From CAYPNP01 sp964412195 (GTDB taxonomy: Bacteria > Acidobacteriota > JAAYUB01), in assembly GCA_964412195.1 (NCBI GenBank), contig CAYPNP010000025.1:1-64000 (forward strand): a stretch of 64,000 nt of DNA, given 5' to 3'. The notes under the pieces are model-generated. The model was not told the origin of the DNA and made no database searches. It worked only from the letters and a program-made list of their open reading frames with translations. Position 1 is the first letter of the stretch; every line of letters begins with the position of its first letter. Positions 53,694 to 63,449 of this stretch are shown in pieces. Both the position numbers and the translations under genes were made by a program.

Positions 53694-55573
53694 CCGGCGT
53701 CTTTGATCCCGCAAGGATTCTGGGCCCAGAGACGGCCGGCATCTTGGGGGCGATGTCGGAAGTCATGGCCCATCGTGGTCCGGACGACCAAGGCCAGTAC
53801 CTGGATGGGCATTGCGGGATGGCGTTTAGGCGTCTGGCGGTTATTGATCTCCAGAGTGGCCATCAGCCCATGCAAGGACCAGCGAGGCAAGTCACCATCG
53901 TGTTTAATGGGGAGGTCTATAACTTCCCTGATCTCCGTCGGGAATTGGAAAATCATGGAGTCCTCTTTCAGACAAACAGCGACACTGAAGTCATCGCTGC
54001 CGGTTATGAGAACTGGGGCCCCGAGATCGTACACAAGCTGAGGGGGATGTTTGCATTTGCCATCCACGATCCAGGCAAGAACAGGATATTCCTTGCTCGG
54101 GACCACACGGGGATAAAGCCTCTCTACTATTGTGAGAGTGGCAGTGCCTTCCTGTTCGCTTCAGAGATCAAGGCCCTGCTGCGGTTTCCCGGCATTATCG
54201 CTCGGGCCAACATCAAGGCTCTGCCAAGTTATATGAGTTTCCTCTGGGTGCCCGCTCCGGAAACCCTGTTCGAGGGCATCTTCATGCTGGAACCCGGGCA
54301 CACGCTGGAGGTTTCTGAAAAGGGTTTAGTGAAAACGCGGTATTGGAATCCGGACCTCCGGCAGACTGATGATCATCTGACGGAGGCAGAGTGGCGGGAG
54401 ATCATCCGTCACGAACTCCAGCGAGCGGTTCGAGAGCAGTTGATCAGCGATGTGCCACTCGGAGCTTTATTGTCGGGCGGAGTTGATTCGTCCTTGATCG
54501 TTGCTCTGATGAATCAAGTCGATCCCCAACCCGTGACCACCTACACTACCGGATTCCTTGAAGCCGATCTGGAGCGGGACGTCATCCGCTCGGATCTGTT
54601 ACACGCCCGGATGGCGGCTCGGCATCTGGTGGTTGACTATCGAGAGATCATCCTCAATCCGGATGTTGTCCGACTCCTACCGAAACTCGTATGGCACATG
54701 GATGAGCCGGTGGCCGATCCAGCGGCCATCAATACCTTCCTGATCTGCCAGGCCGCCAAGGAACAATGCACGGTCATGCTTTCCGGCGTGGGAGGTGACG
54801 AGATTTTCGGGGGCTATCCCCGCTACTGGGCTGCACTCGTGGCGGAACGATATAATACCATTCCGCGAATTCTGCGAAGATGGCTCGTAGAATCTTGGAT
54901 CAACGGAATTCCTAGCGGCCAGAAGTCATTATTCCGGAATGCAAAAAAATTCATCAAGAGCTCCAATCTTCCGTTCAAGAAGCGGTACTTCGGCTTCCTG
55001 ACCTACTACTCGCAGGATGAGCTTCGAAAACTGCTCCGGAGGGATTTTGATTTCGAGGGCATTTTCCAACACCACGACCGAATTTTCGAGGAGAGTCGCA
55101 GTCCGGATCTTCTACAATCGATGATGAACCTGGATTTGAAGACATTCCTGCCAAACCTTAATCTCATGTATACCGACAAGATGAGCAGCGCCGCCGCTGT
55201 GGAGATCCGAGTACCGTTTCTGGATCACCGTTTCATTGAAAAGGTGTCAACCATCCCAGGGAGGCTGAAAATCCACAGAGGGACCCGCAAATACATCTTG
55301 AAACAGGTAGCGGAAGAGTTCCTGCCACCCGAAATCGTGTGGCGGAAAAAAGTGGGGTTTGGTGCCCCTGTCGGTGCATGGCTCAAGGGGCAGGTGCGTG
55401 AAATGATGCTGGATCTCCTTTCCGAAGAGACACTGAAGAGAAGAGGATATTTCCATCCGATCGCGGTAAGGCGTTTAATTGACGACCATCTAAAGGGTAT
55501 GGAGTACAACGCAAACCAGCTCTGGCAACTGATCACCTTGGAATTATGGCATCAAACATATATCAAGGGATGA
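53681..55573 (+). CDS. asnB: Asparagine synthase (glutamine-hydrolysing)
   Basis: A complete 630-residue AsnB-type amidotransferase. The N-terminal glutaminase domain starts MCGIAGVFDPARI with nucleophile Cys2 and includes AHRGPDDQG. The synthetase PP-loop is LLSGGVDSSLIVAL near residues 264-277. In glycan clusters AsnB homologues often amidate sugar acids, for example ManNAcA, rather than aspartate; that would suit the wecB/wecC genes here, but it is an inference. It overlaps the GT4 gene by 13 bases. The next gene, a methyltransferase, follows after ~50 bases. Confidence 0.92.
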   Translation: MCGIAGVFDPARILGPETAGILGAMSEVMAHRGPDDQGQYLDGHCGMAFRRLAVIDLQSGHQPMQGPARQVTIVFNGEVYNFPDLRRELENHGVLFQTNSDTEVIAAGYENWGPEIVHKLRGMFAFAIHDPGKNRIFLARDHTGIKPLYYCESGSAFLFASEIKALLRFPGIIARANIKALPSYMSFLWVPAPETLFEGIFMLEPGHTLEVSEKGLVKTRYWNPDLRQTDDHLTEAEWREIIRHELQRAVREQLISDVPLGALLSGGVDSSLIVALMNQVDPQPVTTYTTGFLEADLERDVIRSDLLHARMAARHLVVDYREIILNPDVVRLLPKLVWHMDEPVADPAAINTFLICQAAKEQCTVMLSGVGGDEIFGGYPRYWAALVAERYNTIPRILRRWLVESWINGIPSGQKSLFRNAKKFIKSSNLPFKKRYFGFLTYYSQDELRKLLRRDFDFEGIFQHHDRIFEESRSPDLLQSMMNLDLKTFLPNLNLMYTDKMSSAAAVEIRVPFLDHRFIEKVSTIPGRLKIHRGTRKYILKQVAEEFLPPEIVWRKKVGFGAPVGAWLKGQVREMMLDLLSEETLKRRGYFHPIAVRRLIDDHLKGMEYNANQLWQLITLELWHQTYIKG

Positions 55574-55621
55574 ATATTCAATGATTATTCCGTCGTTCAG
55601 TGTGCCGTCAAGTCATTCTCT

Positions 55622-56551
55622 ATGTTGAGTGCTAAAGGCGAGCAAGAGAGCCAAAAAGCGGGCCGTAACAGAGTCGACCCTCATAATTCGAGAGAGGTAG
55701 GGTATGGCTCAACTCAGCAAATTGAGGCATTCTGGAATGAAAACTTGTGCGGAAAGCATTTCATCACCGCGAATTATCCATCGCCGGAGTTCTTTGCACA
55801 ATATCGGGAATTTCGATATCATAAAGAGCATCACTTAAACAGTTTCATCGATTGGGCTGGAGCACAAGGGAAGGTTGTTCTGGAGATCGGGACTGGTGTT
55901 GGAGCGGATGCTACACGGTGGGCGGCGAAAGCGAAATCATATATTGGAATCGACTTGACAGATAGCGCGACTGTGGCGACAGCGAAGCATTTACGGGTAC
56001 TCAATTTACGTGGAACGTCGATAAAGGCAAACGCTGAGAACCTTTGCTTCTCTGATCAAGTATTTGACATTGTGTATTCCCATGGAGTTCTTCATCATGT
56101 GCGTGATATCGCAAAGGCGCTGGGTGAGATCCGACGCGTGTTAAAAGATGACGGGCAATTCATCCTGATGCTCTATTCCAAGGATTCATTCAATTATTGG
56201 ATTAGGATTCAGTTCCTGTTTCGAATCCGTTTTATTTGGGAATTGGTGCTAGCCTCGGTTGGTATTTCAAGAAACTACCCGTGGAGTCATCACTTGGCCA
56301 ATTTCCATGAGCGCGGATGGCATTATTTTTCTTGGAGCCAGTGGCCGCATCATTGCACGGATGGTCCCAATTGCGATGTCGCTAATATTTACAACCGCAG
56401 TGAGATTACCGCGCTGTTGCAGGACAAGGGATTTCGGATCATTCGCATGGAAAAGACGCATTTCCCAATCGGTGGGATATTACCCGCGATCGAGCGGAGG
56501 CTTGCAAAGTATCTGGGGTTTTACCAATTCGTTTGGGCTGGAAAATCATAA
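55622..56551 (+). CDS. Class I SAM-dependent methyltransferase
   Basis: The 309-residue enzyme has motif I in VVLEIGTGVGADATRWA near residue 82, motif II in YIGIDLTDSATV, and the post-I pattern VFDIVYSHGVLHHVRDIAK near 142. It has the extended C-terminal part of methyltransferases in polysaccharide loci and probably methylates a sugar or the chain end. It starts with ATG at 55622. A gap of ~80 bases without a gene precedes the oxidoreductase at 56632. Confidence 0.87.
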   Translation: MLSAKGEQESQKAGRNRVDPHNSREVGYGSTQQIEAFWNENLCGKHFITANYPSPEFFAQYREFRYHKEHHLNSFIDWAGAQGKVVLEIGTGVGADATRWAAKAKSYIGIDLTDSATVATAKHLRVLNLRGTSIKANAENLCFSDQVFDIVYSHGVLHHVRDIAKALGEIRRVLKDDGQFILMLYSKDSFNYWIRIQFLFRIRFIWELVLASVGISRNYPWSHHLANFHERGWHYFSWSQWPHHCTDGPNCDVANIYNRSEITALLQDKGFRIIRMEKTHFPIGGILPAIERRLAKYLGFYQFVWAGKS

Positions 56552-56631
56552 GATTTCATCATTTGGCTGATGGTTGGGTTGGGAGAGTTGATGCAATGGG
56601 TCGACTCTTGAAGTTGTCACAGCGGTGATCT

Positions 56632-59142
56632 ATGAAACAGCTAGTTCATCAACTTAAATCGGGAGAAGTCCAGGTGCTGGAATTGCCTGAGCCGACAATG
56701 CCCCCCGCGTGCCTGTTGGTTCGAACCTACTATTCCCTGATCAGTGCCGGGACCGAAGGCGGGACGGTGCGGGCGGCACGGAAGGGGTTGCTCGGGAAGG
56801 CCATGGAGCGGCCGCAGCAGGTGAAGCAGGTGCTGGACGTGCTGCGGCAGCAGGGGCTGGTACAGGCGTACCGGGCCGTGATGAAGAAACTCGATGCTTA
56901 CTCCCCTCTCGGCTATAGCTGCGCCGGCGTGGTCATTTCTGTTGGGGACGGTGTAAACGGATTTGCGGTCGGAGACCGGGTCGCCTGCGCGGGTGGGGAA
57001 TATGCGAATCACGCCGAAATCGTGGCCGTGCCGGTCAACCTGTGCGTGAAATTACCCGTGGATGCCGATTTGAAGAAGGCAGCCTATAACACCCTGGGCG
57101 CCATCGCCCTGCAAGGCATCCGGCAGGCGGACCTGCGGCTGGGGGAGTCCTGCGCCGTCATCGGCCTAGGGCTGATCGGGCAGTTGACCGGCCTGATGCT
57201 GCGGGCCGCCGGCGTCCGGGTGGCGGGGGTGGACGTGGATCCTGCAGCAGTGGCCGTGGCCTCGGCGCACTGTGCCGGTCTGGCCATGGTCCGGAACACC
57301 GACGGGATCGAGGGGCAGATCCTGGAATTCACCGGGGGGCTGGGCGTGGACGCGGTGATCATCACCGCCGGCACCGACAGCCTCGATCCGGTGAACTTCG
57401 CTGGGGCCATCTGCCGCAAGAAGGGACGGGTGGTGGTGGTGGGCGCGGTGCCCACCGGCTTCGACCGGGACCCGCATTACTACCGCAAGGAGCTGGACCT
57501 GCGGATGAGCTGCTCGTACGGGCCGGGGCGCTACGACCCGCGCTACGAGGAGCAGGGCCTCGACTACCCCGCTGCCTACGTGCGCTGGACCGAAAAGCGC
57601 AACATGGAGGCGTTCCAGGAACTGGCCCACTCGGGCAAGATCGACCTGGATTACCTGACCACGCACGAATTCCCGCTGGAACAGGCCCCGGCGGCCTACG
57701 ACCTGATCCTCCGGCGCGAAGAGCCGTTCCTGGGCGTGGTGCTGCGCTACGACACCGCCCGGACAATCGAGCGAAGGCCCATCGAAGTGGCACCGCCGCC
57801 GGCACCGGGGCAGGTGAACCTGGCCTTCGTCGGCGCCGGCAATTACGCCCAGGGCAACCTGCTGCCGAACCTGGTGTCCGGCGATCCGGCGGTGACCCGG
57901 CAGGGCGTGTTCGACATGTCCGGCCCGACCGCACGCCGGGTGGCAGAACGGTTCGGCTTCTCATTCTGCGCCGCCGCCGAGGCCGACATCCTGGACAATC
58001 CGGCCGTCAATACGGTTTTCGTTGCCACCCGGCACGACTCCCACGCGGCGTACGTGCTGAAGGCGCTGCGGGCGGGGAAGAACGTGTTTGTGGAAAAACC
58101 GCTGGCGCTGAATGAGAGGGAGTTGGAGGCGATCGAGGCGCTATATCTGGGGGAACCGACCGAACATCGAACATCGAACATTGAACATCGAACATCAAAC
58201 GAAAAACCGCAATCCGCAAACCTCAATCAGAACCACGAACCACACGAACCACACCAACCGGTATCCAATACGCAATCCGCAATCCGCGAACAAAACCACG
58301 AAATCCACGAAACACACGAAACAGGTCGCAATCCGCAATCCGCAATCCGCAATTCGCAATTGGACGAGTCCCAAGCCTCGAGCCCCGAATCCCCCAATCC
58401 GCAATCCGCAATCCGCAATCCGCAATCAGGTGGGCCTCTGGTCACCGATGCCCGGACCACCCGTCCCCTGCTGATGGTGGGTTACAACCGCCGGTTCGCG
58501 CCGCTGGCGCAACAGCTCAAAGACAGCCTACGGCCCGGACCCCTGGCCATGCTCTACCGGGTCAACGCCGGGGCGATCCCCGCCGACCACTGGATCCAGG
58601 ACCCGGCGGTGGGCGGCGGGCGGGTCGTCGGCGAGGTGTGCCATTTCGTGGATTTCCTGACGTTTCTCTGCGGCGCCGTGCCGGTGCGGGTCCAGGCGGC
58701 GGCCCTGTCCGAGCCGGCCGGCCTGGCCGACACGCTGACCATTCAATTGGAATTCGCCAATGGCTCGATCGGCACCATCGCCTACCTGGCCAATGGTTCC
58801 AAGGCGTTGTTCAAGGAGTACGTGGAAGTGCATCAGCACGGCACCTCCGTCGTACTGACCGATTTCAAGCGTTTGGAGCTGTACGGCGGCCGCCGGGTGA
58901 AGCGGGCCAAGCTCGTCTCCCAGGATAAGGGCCAGCGGCCGATGATCCGGGCATTCCTGGACGCGGTGAAGGAAGGCCAGCCGGCGCCCATTCCGGCGGC
59001 GGAGTTGTTCGCCGTCACCCGTGCCACCTTCCGGATCCTGGAATCAGTCCGCACCCGGACGGTGGTAGCGGTCGCGGTGCCGTCCGCGGATTCCCATTCA
59101 GCCGACCATCCGGCGAAAGACCCGGGGCATCCAGCCGACTGA
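56632..59142 (+). CDS. Two-domain oxidoreductase: zinc-type dehydrogenase fused to Gfo/Idh/MocA, with repeat insertion
   Basis: The chain has an MDR-type dehydrogenase domain (residues ~1-375, with GYSCAGVVISVGDGV, VGDRVACAGG and CAVIGLGLIGQLTGL) followed by a Gfo/Idh/MocA domain (from ~390, NLAFVGAGNYAQGNLLPNL, FVATRHDSHA and KNVFVEKPLAL). Such fusions are frequent in glycan loci and act on a sugar nucleotide or lipid-linked sugar. Between EKPLAL and GYNRRFAPL residues ~508-600 are read from a repeat tract (58153-58432); that loop is normally only a few residues. The gene is more GC-rich than the preceding cluster. The hypothetical gene after it starts 1 base downstream. Confidence 0.9.
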   Translation: MKQLVHQLKSGEVQVLELPEPTMPPACLLVRTYYSLISAGTEGGTVRAARKGLLGKAMERPQQVKQVLDVLRQQGLVQAYRAVMKKLDAYSPLGYSCAGVVISVGDGVNGFAVGDRVACAGGEYANHAEIVAVPVNLCVKLPVDADLKKAAYNTLGAIALQGIRQADLRLGESCAVIGLGLIGQLTGLMLRAAGVRVAGVDVDPAAVAVASAHCAGLAMVRNTDGIEGQILEFTGGLGVDAVIITAGTDSLDPVNFAGAICRKKGRVVVVGAVPTGFDRDPHYYRKELDLRMSCSYGPGRYDPRYEEQGLDYPAAYVRWTEKRNMEAFQELAHSGKIDLDYLTTHEFPLEQAPAAYDLILRREEPFLGVVLRYDTARTIERRPIEVAPPPAPGQVNLAFVGAGNYAQGNLLPNLVSGDPAVTRQGVFDMSGPTARRVAERFGFSFCAAAEADILDNPAVNTVFVATRHDSHAAYVLKALRAGKNVFVEKPLALNERELEAIEALYLGEPTEHRTSNIEHRTSNEKPQSANLNQNHEPHEPHQPVSNTQSAIREQNHEIHETHETGRNPQSAIRNSQLDESQASSPESPNPQSAIRNPQSGGPLVTDARTTRPLLMVGYNRRFAPLAQQLKDSLRPGPLAMLYRVNAGAIPADHWIQDPAVGGGRVVGEVCHFVDFLTFLCGAVPVRVQAAALSEPAGLADTLTIQLEFANGSIGTIAYLANGSKALFKEYVEVHQHGTSVVLTDFKRLELYGGRRVKRAKLVSQDKGQRPMIRAFLDAVKEGQPAPIPAAELFAVTRATFRILESVRTRTVVAVAVPSADSHSADHPAKDPGHPAD
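58153..58432. repeat. In-frame ~280-bp repeat tract in the two-domain oxidoreductase
   Basis: Modules in order: CGAACATCGAAC units, CAATCCG, AACCACGAACCACACGAACC, CAATCCG pair, ACCACGAAATCCACG, CAATCCG heptamers, GAGCCCCGAATCC and CAATCCG heptamers. Translated: EHRTSNIEHRTSN, HEPHEPHQP, HETHETG and NPQSAIRNPQS. It adds about 93 residues. The orientation to the coding strand is as in the WecA-like and dmsB-like genes. Confidence 0.9.
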
Positions 59143-59143
59143 C

Positions 59144-60349
59144 ATGGATGTCCGTCCGCACATCGAGGCGCTGCGGGCCCATGTCGAAGCCCAGGGATTC
59201 AGGGGCTACGATCCATACGACGCCCTGAACAGCCCGCTCCTGCGGGCGCTTTCACTGGGACGGAAGTACCCGCGAATCGCCGCCATCCAGGCGTTGAAGC
59301 GATGCCCCGTCAACCTCCGGCCCGGACTGGGCATCCGCAAAGGATACAATCCCAAGGGCTTGGGGCTGTTCCTGGGGGGGTATGCCAAACTCTTCGCCAT
59401 GACCCGGGATCCGGCCTGCCTGGAGCGCATCCGGGAATTGCTCGGCTTGCTGGCCAGTCTGCGAAGCCCGCATGCTTCCGGCAATGCGTGGGGGTACAAC
59501 TTCCCCTGGCAGTCCCGGGCTTTTTTTGTGCCGGCCGGCACGCCCACCATCGTCAATTCCTCATTCATCGGCCATGCGTTGCTGGACACCTGGCGGCACG
59601 CCGGCTCACAGGAAGCACTGGATCTGGCCGTGCCGATCCGGGAATTCATCCTGAAGGACCTGTACCGAACGGTGGACGGAGACGCGTTCTGCTTCAGCTA
59701 CACTCCGCTGGACCGGCTCGCCGTGCACAACGCCAACCTGCTGGGGGCGTCGCTGCTGGCGCGCCTCTGCCGGATCACGGGGGACGAGTCGCTGCGGGAT
59801 GCGGCGCTGGCCAGCCTGCGGTACTCCATGCGGCGCCAGCGGCCGGACGGTTCCTGGTTTTATGCCGACACAGACTACCAGGGGTGGATCGACTCGTTTC
59901 ATACCGGCTTCAACCTGCAGTGCCTCCGCTGTTTTCTGAATGAGGGCTTGGCACCGGAGGAAGCGGGGCGATTCGAAACGGGTGTTCGGTTTTACGCAGA
60001 TAACTTCTTCCTGCCGGATGGTACCCCGAAGTATTACCATGACCGGGTCTACCCCATCGACATCCACTCCTCGGCGCAGGCGATCATGTTCTTCGCCGGC
60101 CAGCCGGGGCCGCTGCGACAGCTGGCCGATCTGGTACTGGATTGGACCTTGGAGAACATGCTGGATGCCGGCGGTTACTTCTACTTCCAGAAACATCCGC
60201 GGTACACCAACCGGATCCCCTACATTCGCTGGGGGCAGGCCTGGATGTGGCATGCCCTGACGTCGTATCTCCTCCACGCCAGCGATCGGATGAAGAGCGG
60301 CCCCGACAATGCATGGCGCAATCCAGAGTCGGAGCACGCTGCACCATGA
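59144..60349 (+). CDS. (alpha/alpha)6-barrel-like protein of glycan locus
   Basis: A 401-residue soluble protein with repeated helix pairs, for example LGLFLGGYAKLFAMTRDPACLE, VPIREFILKDLYRTVDG and ASLRYSMRRQRPDGSWFYAD. The pattern resembles a six-hairpin glycosidase or epimerase fold; a conserved Asp/His/Trp-rich region is GWIDSFHTGFNLQCL. I do not recognise the exact family, and database names for such proteins are often unreliable. It starts with ATG at 59144, one base after the oxidoreductase stop, and overlaps wecG at its end, so it acts in the same pathway. It has no signal peptide, so is probably cytoplasmic. Confidence 0.65.
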   Translation: MDVRPHIEALRAHVEAQGFRGYDPYDALNSPLLRALSLGRKYPRIAAIQALKRCPVNLRPGLGIRKGYNPKGLGLFLGGYAKLFAMTRDPACLERIRELLGLLASLRSPHASGNAWGYNFPWQSRAFFVPAGTPTIVNSSFIGHALLDTWRHAGSQEALDLAVPIREFILKDLYRTVDGDAFCFSYTPLDRLAVHNANLLGASLLARLCRITGDESLRDAALASLRYSMRRQRPDGSWFYADTDYQGWIDSFHTGFNLQCLRCFLNEGLAPEEAGRFETGVRFYADNFFLPDGTPKYYHDRVYPIDIHSSAQAIMFFAGQPGPLRQLADLVLDWTLENMLDAGGYFYFQKHPRYTNRIPYIRWGQAWMWHALTSYLLHASDRMKSGPDNAWRNPESEHAAP

Positions 60350-61137
60350 ATCACCCCGGATCCTCTTCTGGTCCCCACATTCTCTCGATTCTGAATGTCC
60401 GGAATCTGGACGTTCGCCCAATGGCCGACATCCTCACCTTCTGTCAGGAGAAGAGAGGCCGCGGAGAAGGGGCCTTCCTCATCCCGATGAATCCTATCAA
60501 AGTGATTAAGGCCAGGGAGAGAAAGGATTTTCAGGAGATCATCGACCGGGCGGATTGGGTGTTCCCGGACGCGTACGGCCTGAAGTGGGCCGCTCGGCTC
60601 CTCCACCGTCGGGAGATTGTCCTCACGCCGGGGTATGTCCTAATGTTCGCCCTCTTGGCCCAGGCGGAGGCCCGAGGACAATCGGTCTATTTGCTCGGGA
60701 CCACCGACGAAGTGTTGGAAATCGGGCGGCGATGCATTTTGGAGAAGCACCCACACTTGAAGATCTGCGGCATGCACAACGGCTTCTTCCATTCTGAGGA
60801 AGAAGCAGCGTTGTTCGAGCTGATCGCCCGGCTGCAGCCCGACTACGTATTCGTGGCTATGGGCGAATATTTACAGGAAAAGGTGATTTCCCGTTTGCGG
60901 GTAGTTTACTCCAGCGCAGTTTTCCAAGGCGTGGGCGGCAGCATCGATCTGCTGGCCGGCCGGCAACCGAAACCTCCCGAATGGATGAGCCGGCACCATC
61001 TGGAATGGGTGTTCCGGATGTTCCGCCAGCCATTCCGGATCCCTCGGTTCAAGGCCCTGCCCATCTTCGCCGGCCTGGTGTTGAAAGAGAAGATCTATGG
61101 ACAACGGGCTGGAATGACTGAACAGGAACAGCGTTAG
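60346..61137 (+). CDS. wecG: WecG/TagA/CpsF-family glycosyltransferase (GT26)
   Basis: This 263-residue enzyme adds N-acetylmannosaminuronic acid or a related sugar to a lipid-linked acceptor. The family features are PMNPIKVIKARERKDFQEII, ADWVFPDAYGLKWAARLL, VYLLGTTDEVLE and QPDYVFVAMGEYLQEKVI. The ending with GRQPKPPEWMSRHHLEWVFRM is typical of GT26. With WecB and WecC in the window its donor is probably UDP-ManNAcA. The ATG at 60346 overlaps the preceding stop (ATGA). Confidence 0.9.
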   Translation: MNHPGSSSGPHILSILNVRNLDVRPMADILTFCQEKRGRGEGAFLIPMNPIKVIKARERKDFQEIIDRADWVFPDAYGLKWAARLLHRREIVLTPGYVLMFALLAQAEARGQSVYLLGTTDEVLEIGRRCILEKHPHLKICGMHNGFFHSEEEAALFELIARLQPDYVFVAMGEYLQEKVISRLRVVYSSAVFQGVGGSIDLLAGRQPKPPEWMSRHHLEWVFRMFRQPFRIPRFKALPIFAGLVLKEKIYGQRAGMTEQEQR

Positions 61138-61197
61138 ATTGAAAGGCCTGCCGAGACCTGCATTGTTGAATCAAGACGAGAGAAAAGGAGCGAATCG

Positions 61198-62928
61198 TTG
61201 ATCACCCTAGGAATTCACGACGGGCACACCGCCACAGCCGCCATCGCCCGGGACGGCGAGATCATCGCCTGCATCTCCGAAGAGCGGATGGTGCGACAGA
61301 AGGAGTTTGGGGGATTTCCGAAGGAAGCCATCCGGCGGTGCCTGGAGATCTCCGGCTTGGAGCCGGGACAAATCGAGAGTGTCGGCTTCGTAGGATTGGG
61401 CGAGCCGACTCTGCATGAATACTACGATCAACCGACGATGCACAAGCGGTTGTTCGCTCTTGGCACTTATGTCTTGCCGAAGTCCTATCTTCGCTCCGAC
61501 AAGTGGGTGAGTGTGGCACAACGATTGTCCCATCGGAGCCGGAGGAAAACCGAGCACCTGCAGAGCCTGGAGCAGTTGAGGATCCAGGCCCCCGCCAAGT
61601 ATTTCGAACACCATCTCCTGCATGCGGTCACGGCCCATTACATGTGTCCATGGGGAACGGACGAAAACCTGATTCTCACCAACGACGGCTCGGGCGACGC
61701 CGTGGCGGCGACGGTAGCCCTCGGGCGGGGAAATCGAATCGAGCGCTTGGCTACGATCTCGAACTACAATTCCATCGGCGAGTTCTACACCCGCATCACC
61801 CAGTACCTGGGGATGAAACCCATGTCGCACGAGTACAAGGTGATGGGATTGGCTCCTTATGCCAAGGCGTCCTACGGGATGAAGACGTACGAACTGGTGA
61901 AGGACTGGTTTCGCGTGCCGGATGAAAATCCATTGGTGTTCGAGAACCACAGCGGCTATTGGCGTTGGCAATATGTGAAGGCTTTCCAACGGATGTTTGA
62001 CACCCGCCACCGATTTGACAACATTGCTTGGGCTGCACAGCAACTGGTGGAAGAATTGCAGACTGAATGGGTTCGGCGAGTGGTAGAGAAGACTGGCATC
62101 CGCCGAGTGCTGCTATCTGGCGGCGTCTTCCTTAACGTCAAGGCCAATCATTGCCTCCTTTCACTACCGGAAATCGAGCAGCTATTTGTGTTCCCGAGCG
62201 GTGGTGACGAATCACTGGCGATGGGCGCGGCACTCCAGTTACAGGTAGAGGGGGGAGTGACAAAGACGACCCCGCTGGGGACGCTTTACCTCGGCGATTC
62301 CTTCACGGATGAGGAGATTGGGAAGGAGCTGGATGGATGGGCGGATCGTATCAAGGTCGAACACCGGGCCGACATTCACCGGCATGTGGGGCGTATGCTC
62401 CAACAAGGTCAAATTATCGCCCGGTTCTTTGGCCGGATGGAGTGGGGCGCTCGGGCGCTCGGGAACCGCAGCATCATAGCGGACGGGCGGCGTAAGGACG
62501 TGGTCATGCGCATCAACGAAGCCATCAAGAATCGGGATTTCTGGATGCCCTTCGCCCCAAGTGTCCTGTACGAGCGGGCCGACGACTACTTCATCAATCC
62601 GAAGAGATTTTACGGGCCTTACATGGTCATGGCATTCCCGTCCACCGAACTGGCTCGGGAGCACCTTCGGGGCGGATTGCACCCATACGATTTCACCGGT
62701 CGGCCGCAGATGGTGAGGCAGGAATGGAATCCCGAATACCACGAGGTGTTGAAGACCTTTGAAGAGGTATCCGGTGGAGTCGGAGGGGTGCTCAACACTT
62801 CGTTCAATCTTCACGGCGAGGCCATCGTCCGTACACCCAAGGATGCTGTGGAGACGTTTCTGAACTCCGGCTTGGATGCACTCGCCATCGGTCATTACTA
62901 CGTTACCAAGAAATCGGGCCATTCCTGA
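61198..62928 (+). CDS. NodU/HypF-type carbamoyltransferase
   Basis: A 576-residue enzyme that transfers a carbamoyl group from carbamoyl phosphate to a sugar hydroxyl. The Kae1-like domain begins ITLGIHDGHTATAAIARDG, with conserved EERMVRQKEFGGFP near residue 28. The C-terminal part has the NodU-type FFGRMEWGARALGNRSI and NTSFNLHGEAIVRTP blocks. The start is TTG at 61198 behind AAAAGGAG. Such enzymes usually decorate polysaccharides, which suits its position at the end of the glycan locus. Confidence 0.92.
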   Translation: MITLGIHDGHTATAAIARDGEIIACISEERMVRQKEFGGFPKEAIRRCLEISGLEPGQIESVGFVGLGEPTLHEYYDQPTMHKRLFALGTYVLPKSYLRSDKWVSVAQRLSHRSRRKTEHLQSLEQLRIQAPAKYFEHHLLHAVTAHYMCPWGTDENLILTNDGSGDAVAATVALGRGNRIERLATISNYNSIGEFYTRITQYLGMKPMSHEYKVMGLAPYAKASYGMKTYELVKDWFRVPDENPLVFENHSGYWRWQYVKAFQRMFDTRHRFDNIAWAAQQLVEELQTEWVRRVVEKTGIRRVLLSGGVFLNVKANHCLLSLPEIEQLFVFPSGGDESLAMGAALQLQVEGGVTKTTPLGTLYLGDSFTDEEIGKELDGWADRIKVEHRADIHRHVGRMLQQGQIIARFFGRMEWGARALGNRSIIADGRRKDVVMRINEAIKNRDFWMPFAPSVLYERADDYFINPKRFYGPYMVMAFPSTELAREHLRGGLHPYDFTGRPQMVRQEWNPEYHEVLKTFEEVSGGVGGVLNTSFNLHGEAIVRTPKDAVETFLNSGLDALAIGHYYVTKKSGHS

Positions 62929-63111
62929 TCAGGAACCGATTCGTGATCACCAATCTATAAGAAACCTGGTGGAGAAAAGGGATTCGCAGGCTGCTTTCTA
63001 CGATCAAATTGTAGGGGAAGGACTTGAAAAATCGCCCCTTTCTCCATGGTTGTTCGAATCCAGGAGGGATGAGCGGGCAGGGAACAGGTCAACTAGCAAC
63101 GTGAAATCGCA

Positions 63112-63312
63112 CTATTCCTTTTTGAACACCAACCAGATCAGTCCCAAGGCGATGGAGGATAGGATAAACGTATCGGCGATCCGATGCAGTCCCCCAACGG
63201 TGATTTTGACCAGATGGCTCGGCACGACATGGAGCCACATCAAAACAGCGACAAAAAATACAAGAGCGGCGGCAACCAGGAAAACTACCTGCACTTTCCG
63301 GAGAGCGCTCAT
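63112..63312 (-). CDS. Small two-helix membrane protein, unknown function
   Basis: A 66-residue protein with two hydrophobic helices (about residues 9-27 and 45-62). It starts MSALRKVQVVFLVAAALVFF. An RBS GGAGG lies upstream of the ATG at 63312, and the frame is of good codon quality. It has no recognised family. It lies on the minus strand between the carbamoyltransferase and wecB. The bases 62929-63111 show nothing else. Confidence 0.65.
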   Translation of the reverse strand: MSALRKVQVVFLVAAALVFFVAVLMWLHVVPSHLVKITVGGLHRIADTFILSSIALGLIWLVFKKE

Positions 63313-63449
63313 CGCCTATCCTCCTGTCTGTGAAATTGTTATTGCAGGGCATTATACCACGACGACAGGCCATGATCACGACAGGGCTTCCTACCCGCGA
63401 CCACGGGGCGGCGGGGTGCCCGGGGCGCGGCTGAATTATTCTTGATTGC

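Noticed and set aside
62876..63445. Plus-strand open frame of 189 codons after the carbamoyltransferase
   Set aside because: It overlaps the end of the carbamoyltransferase in another frame and the antisense of the small membrane protein. No motif was seen.
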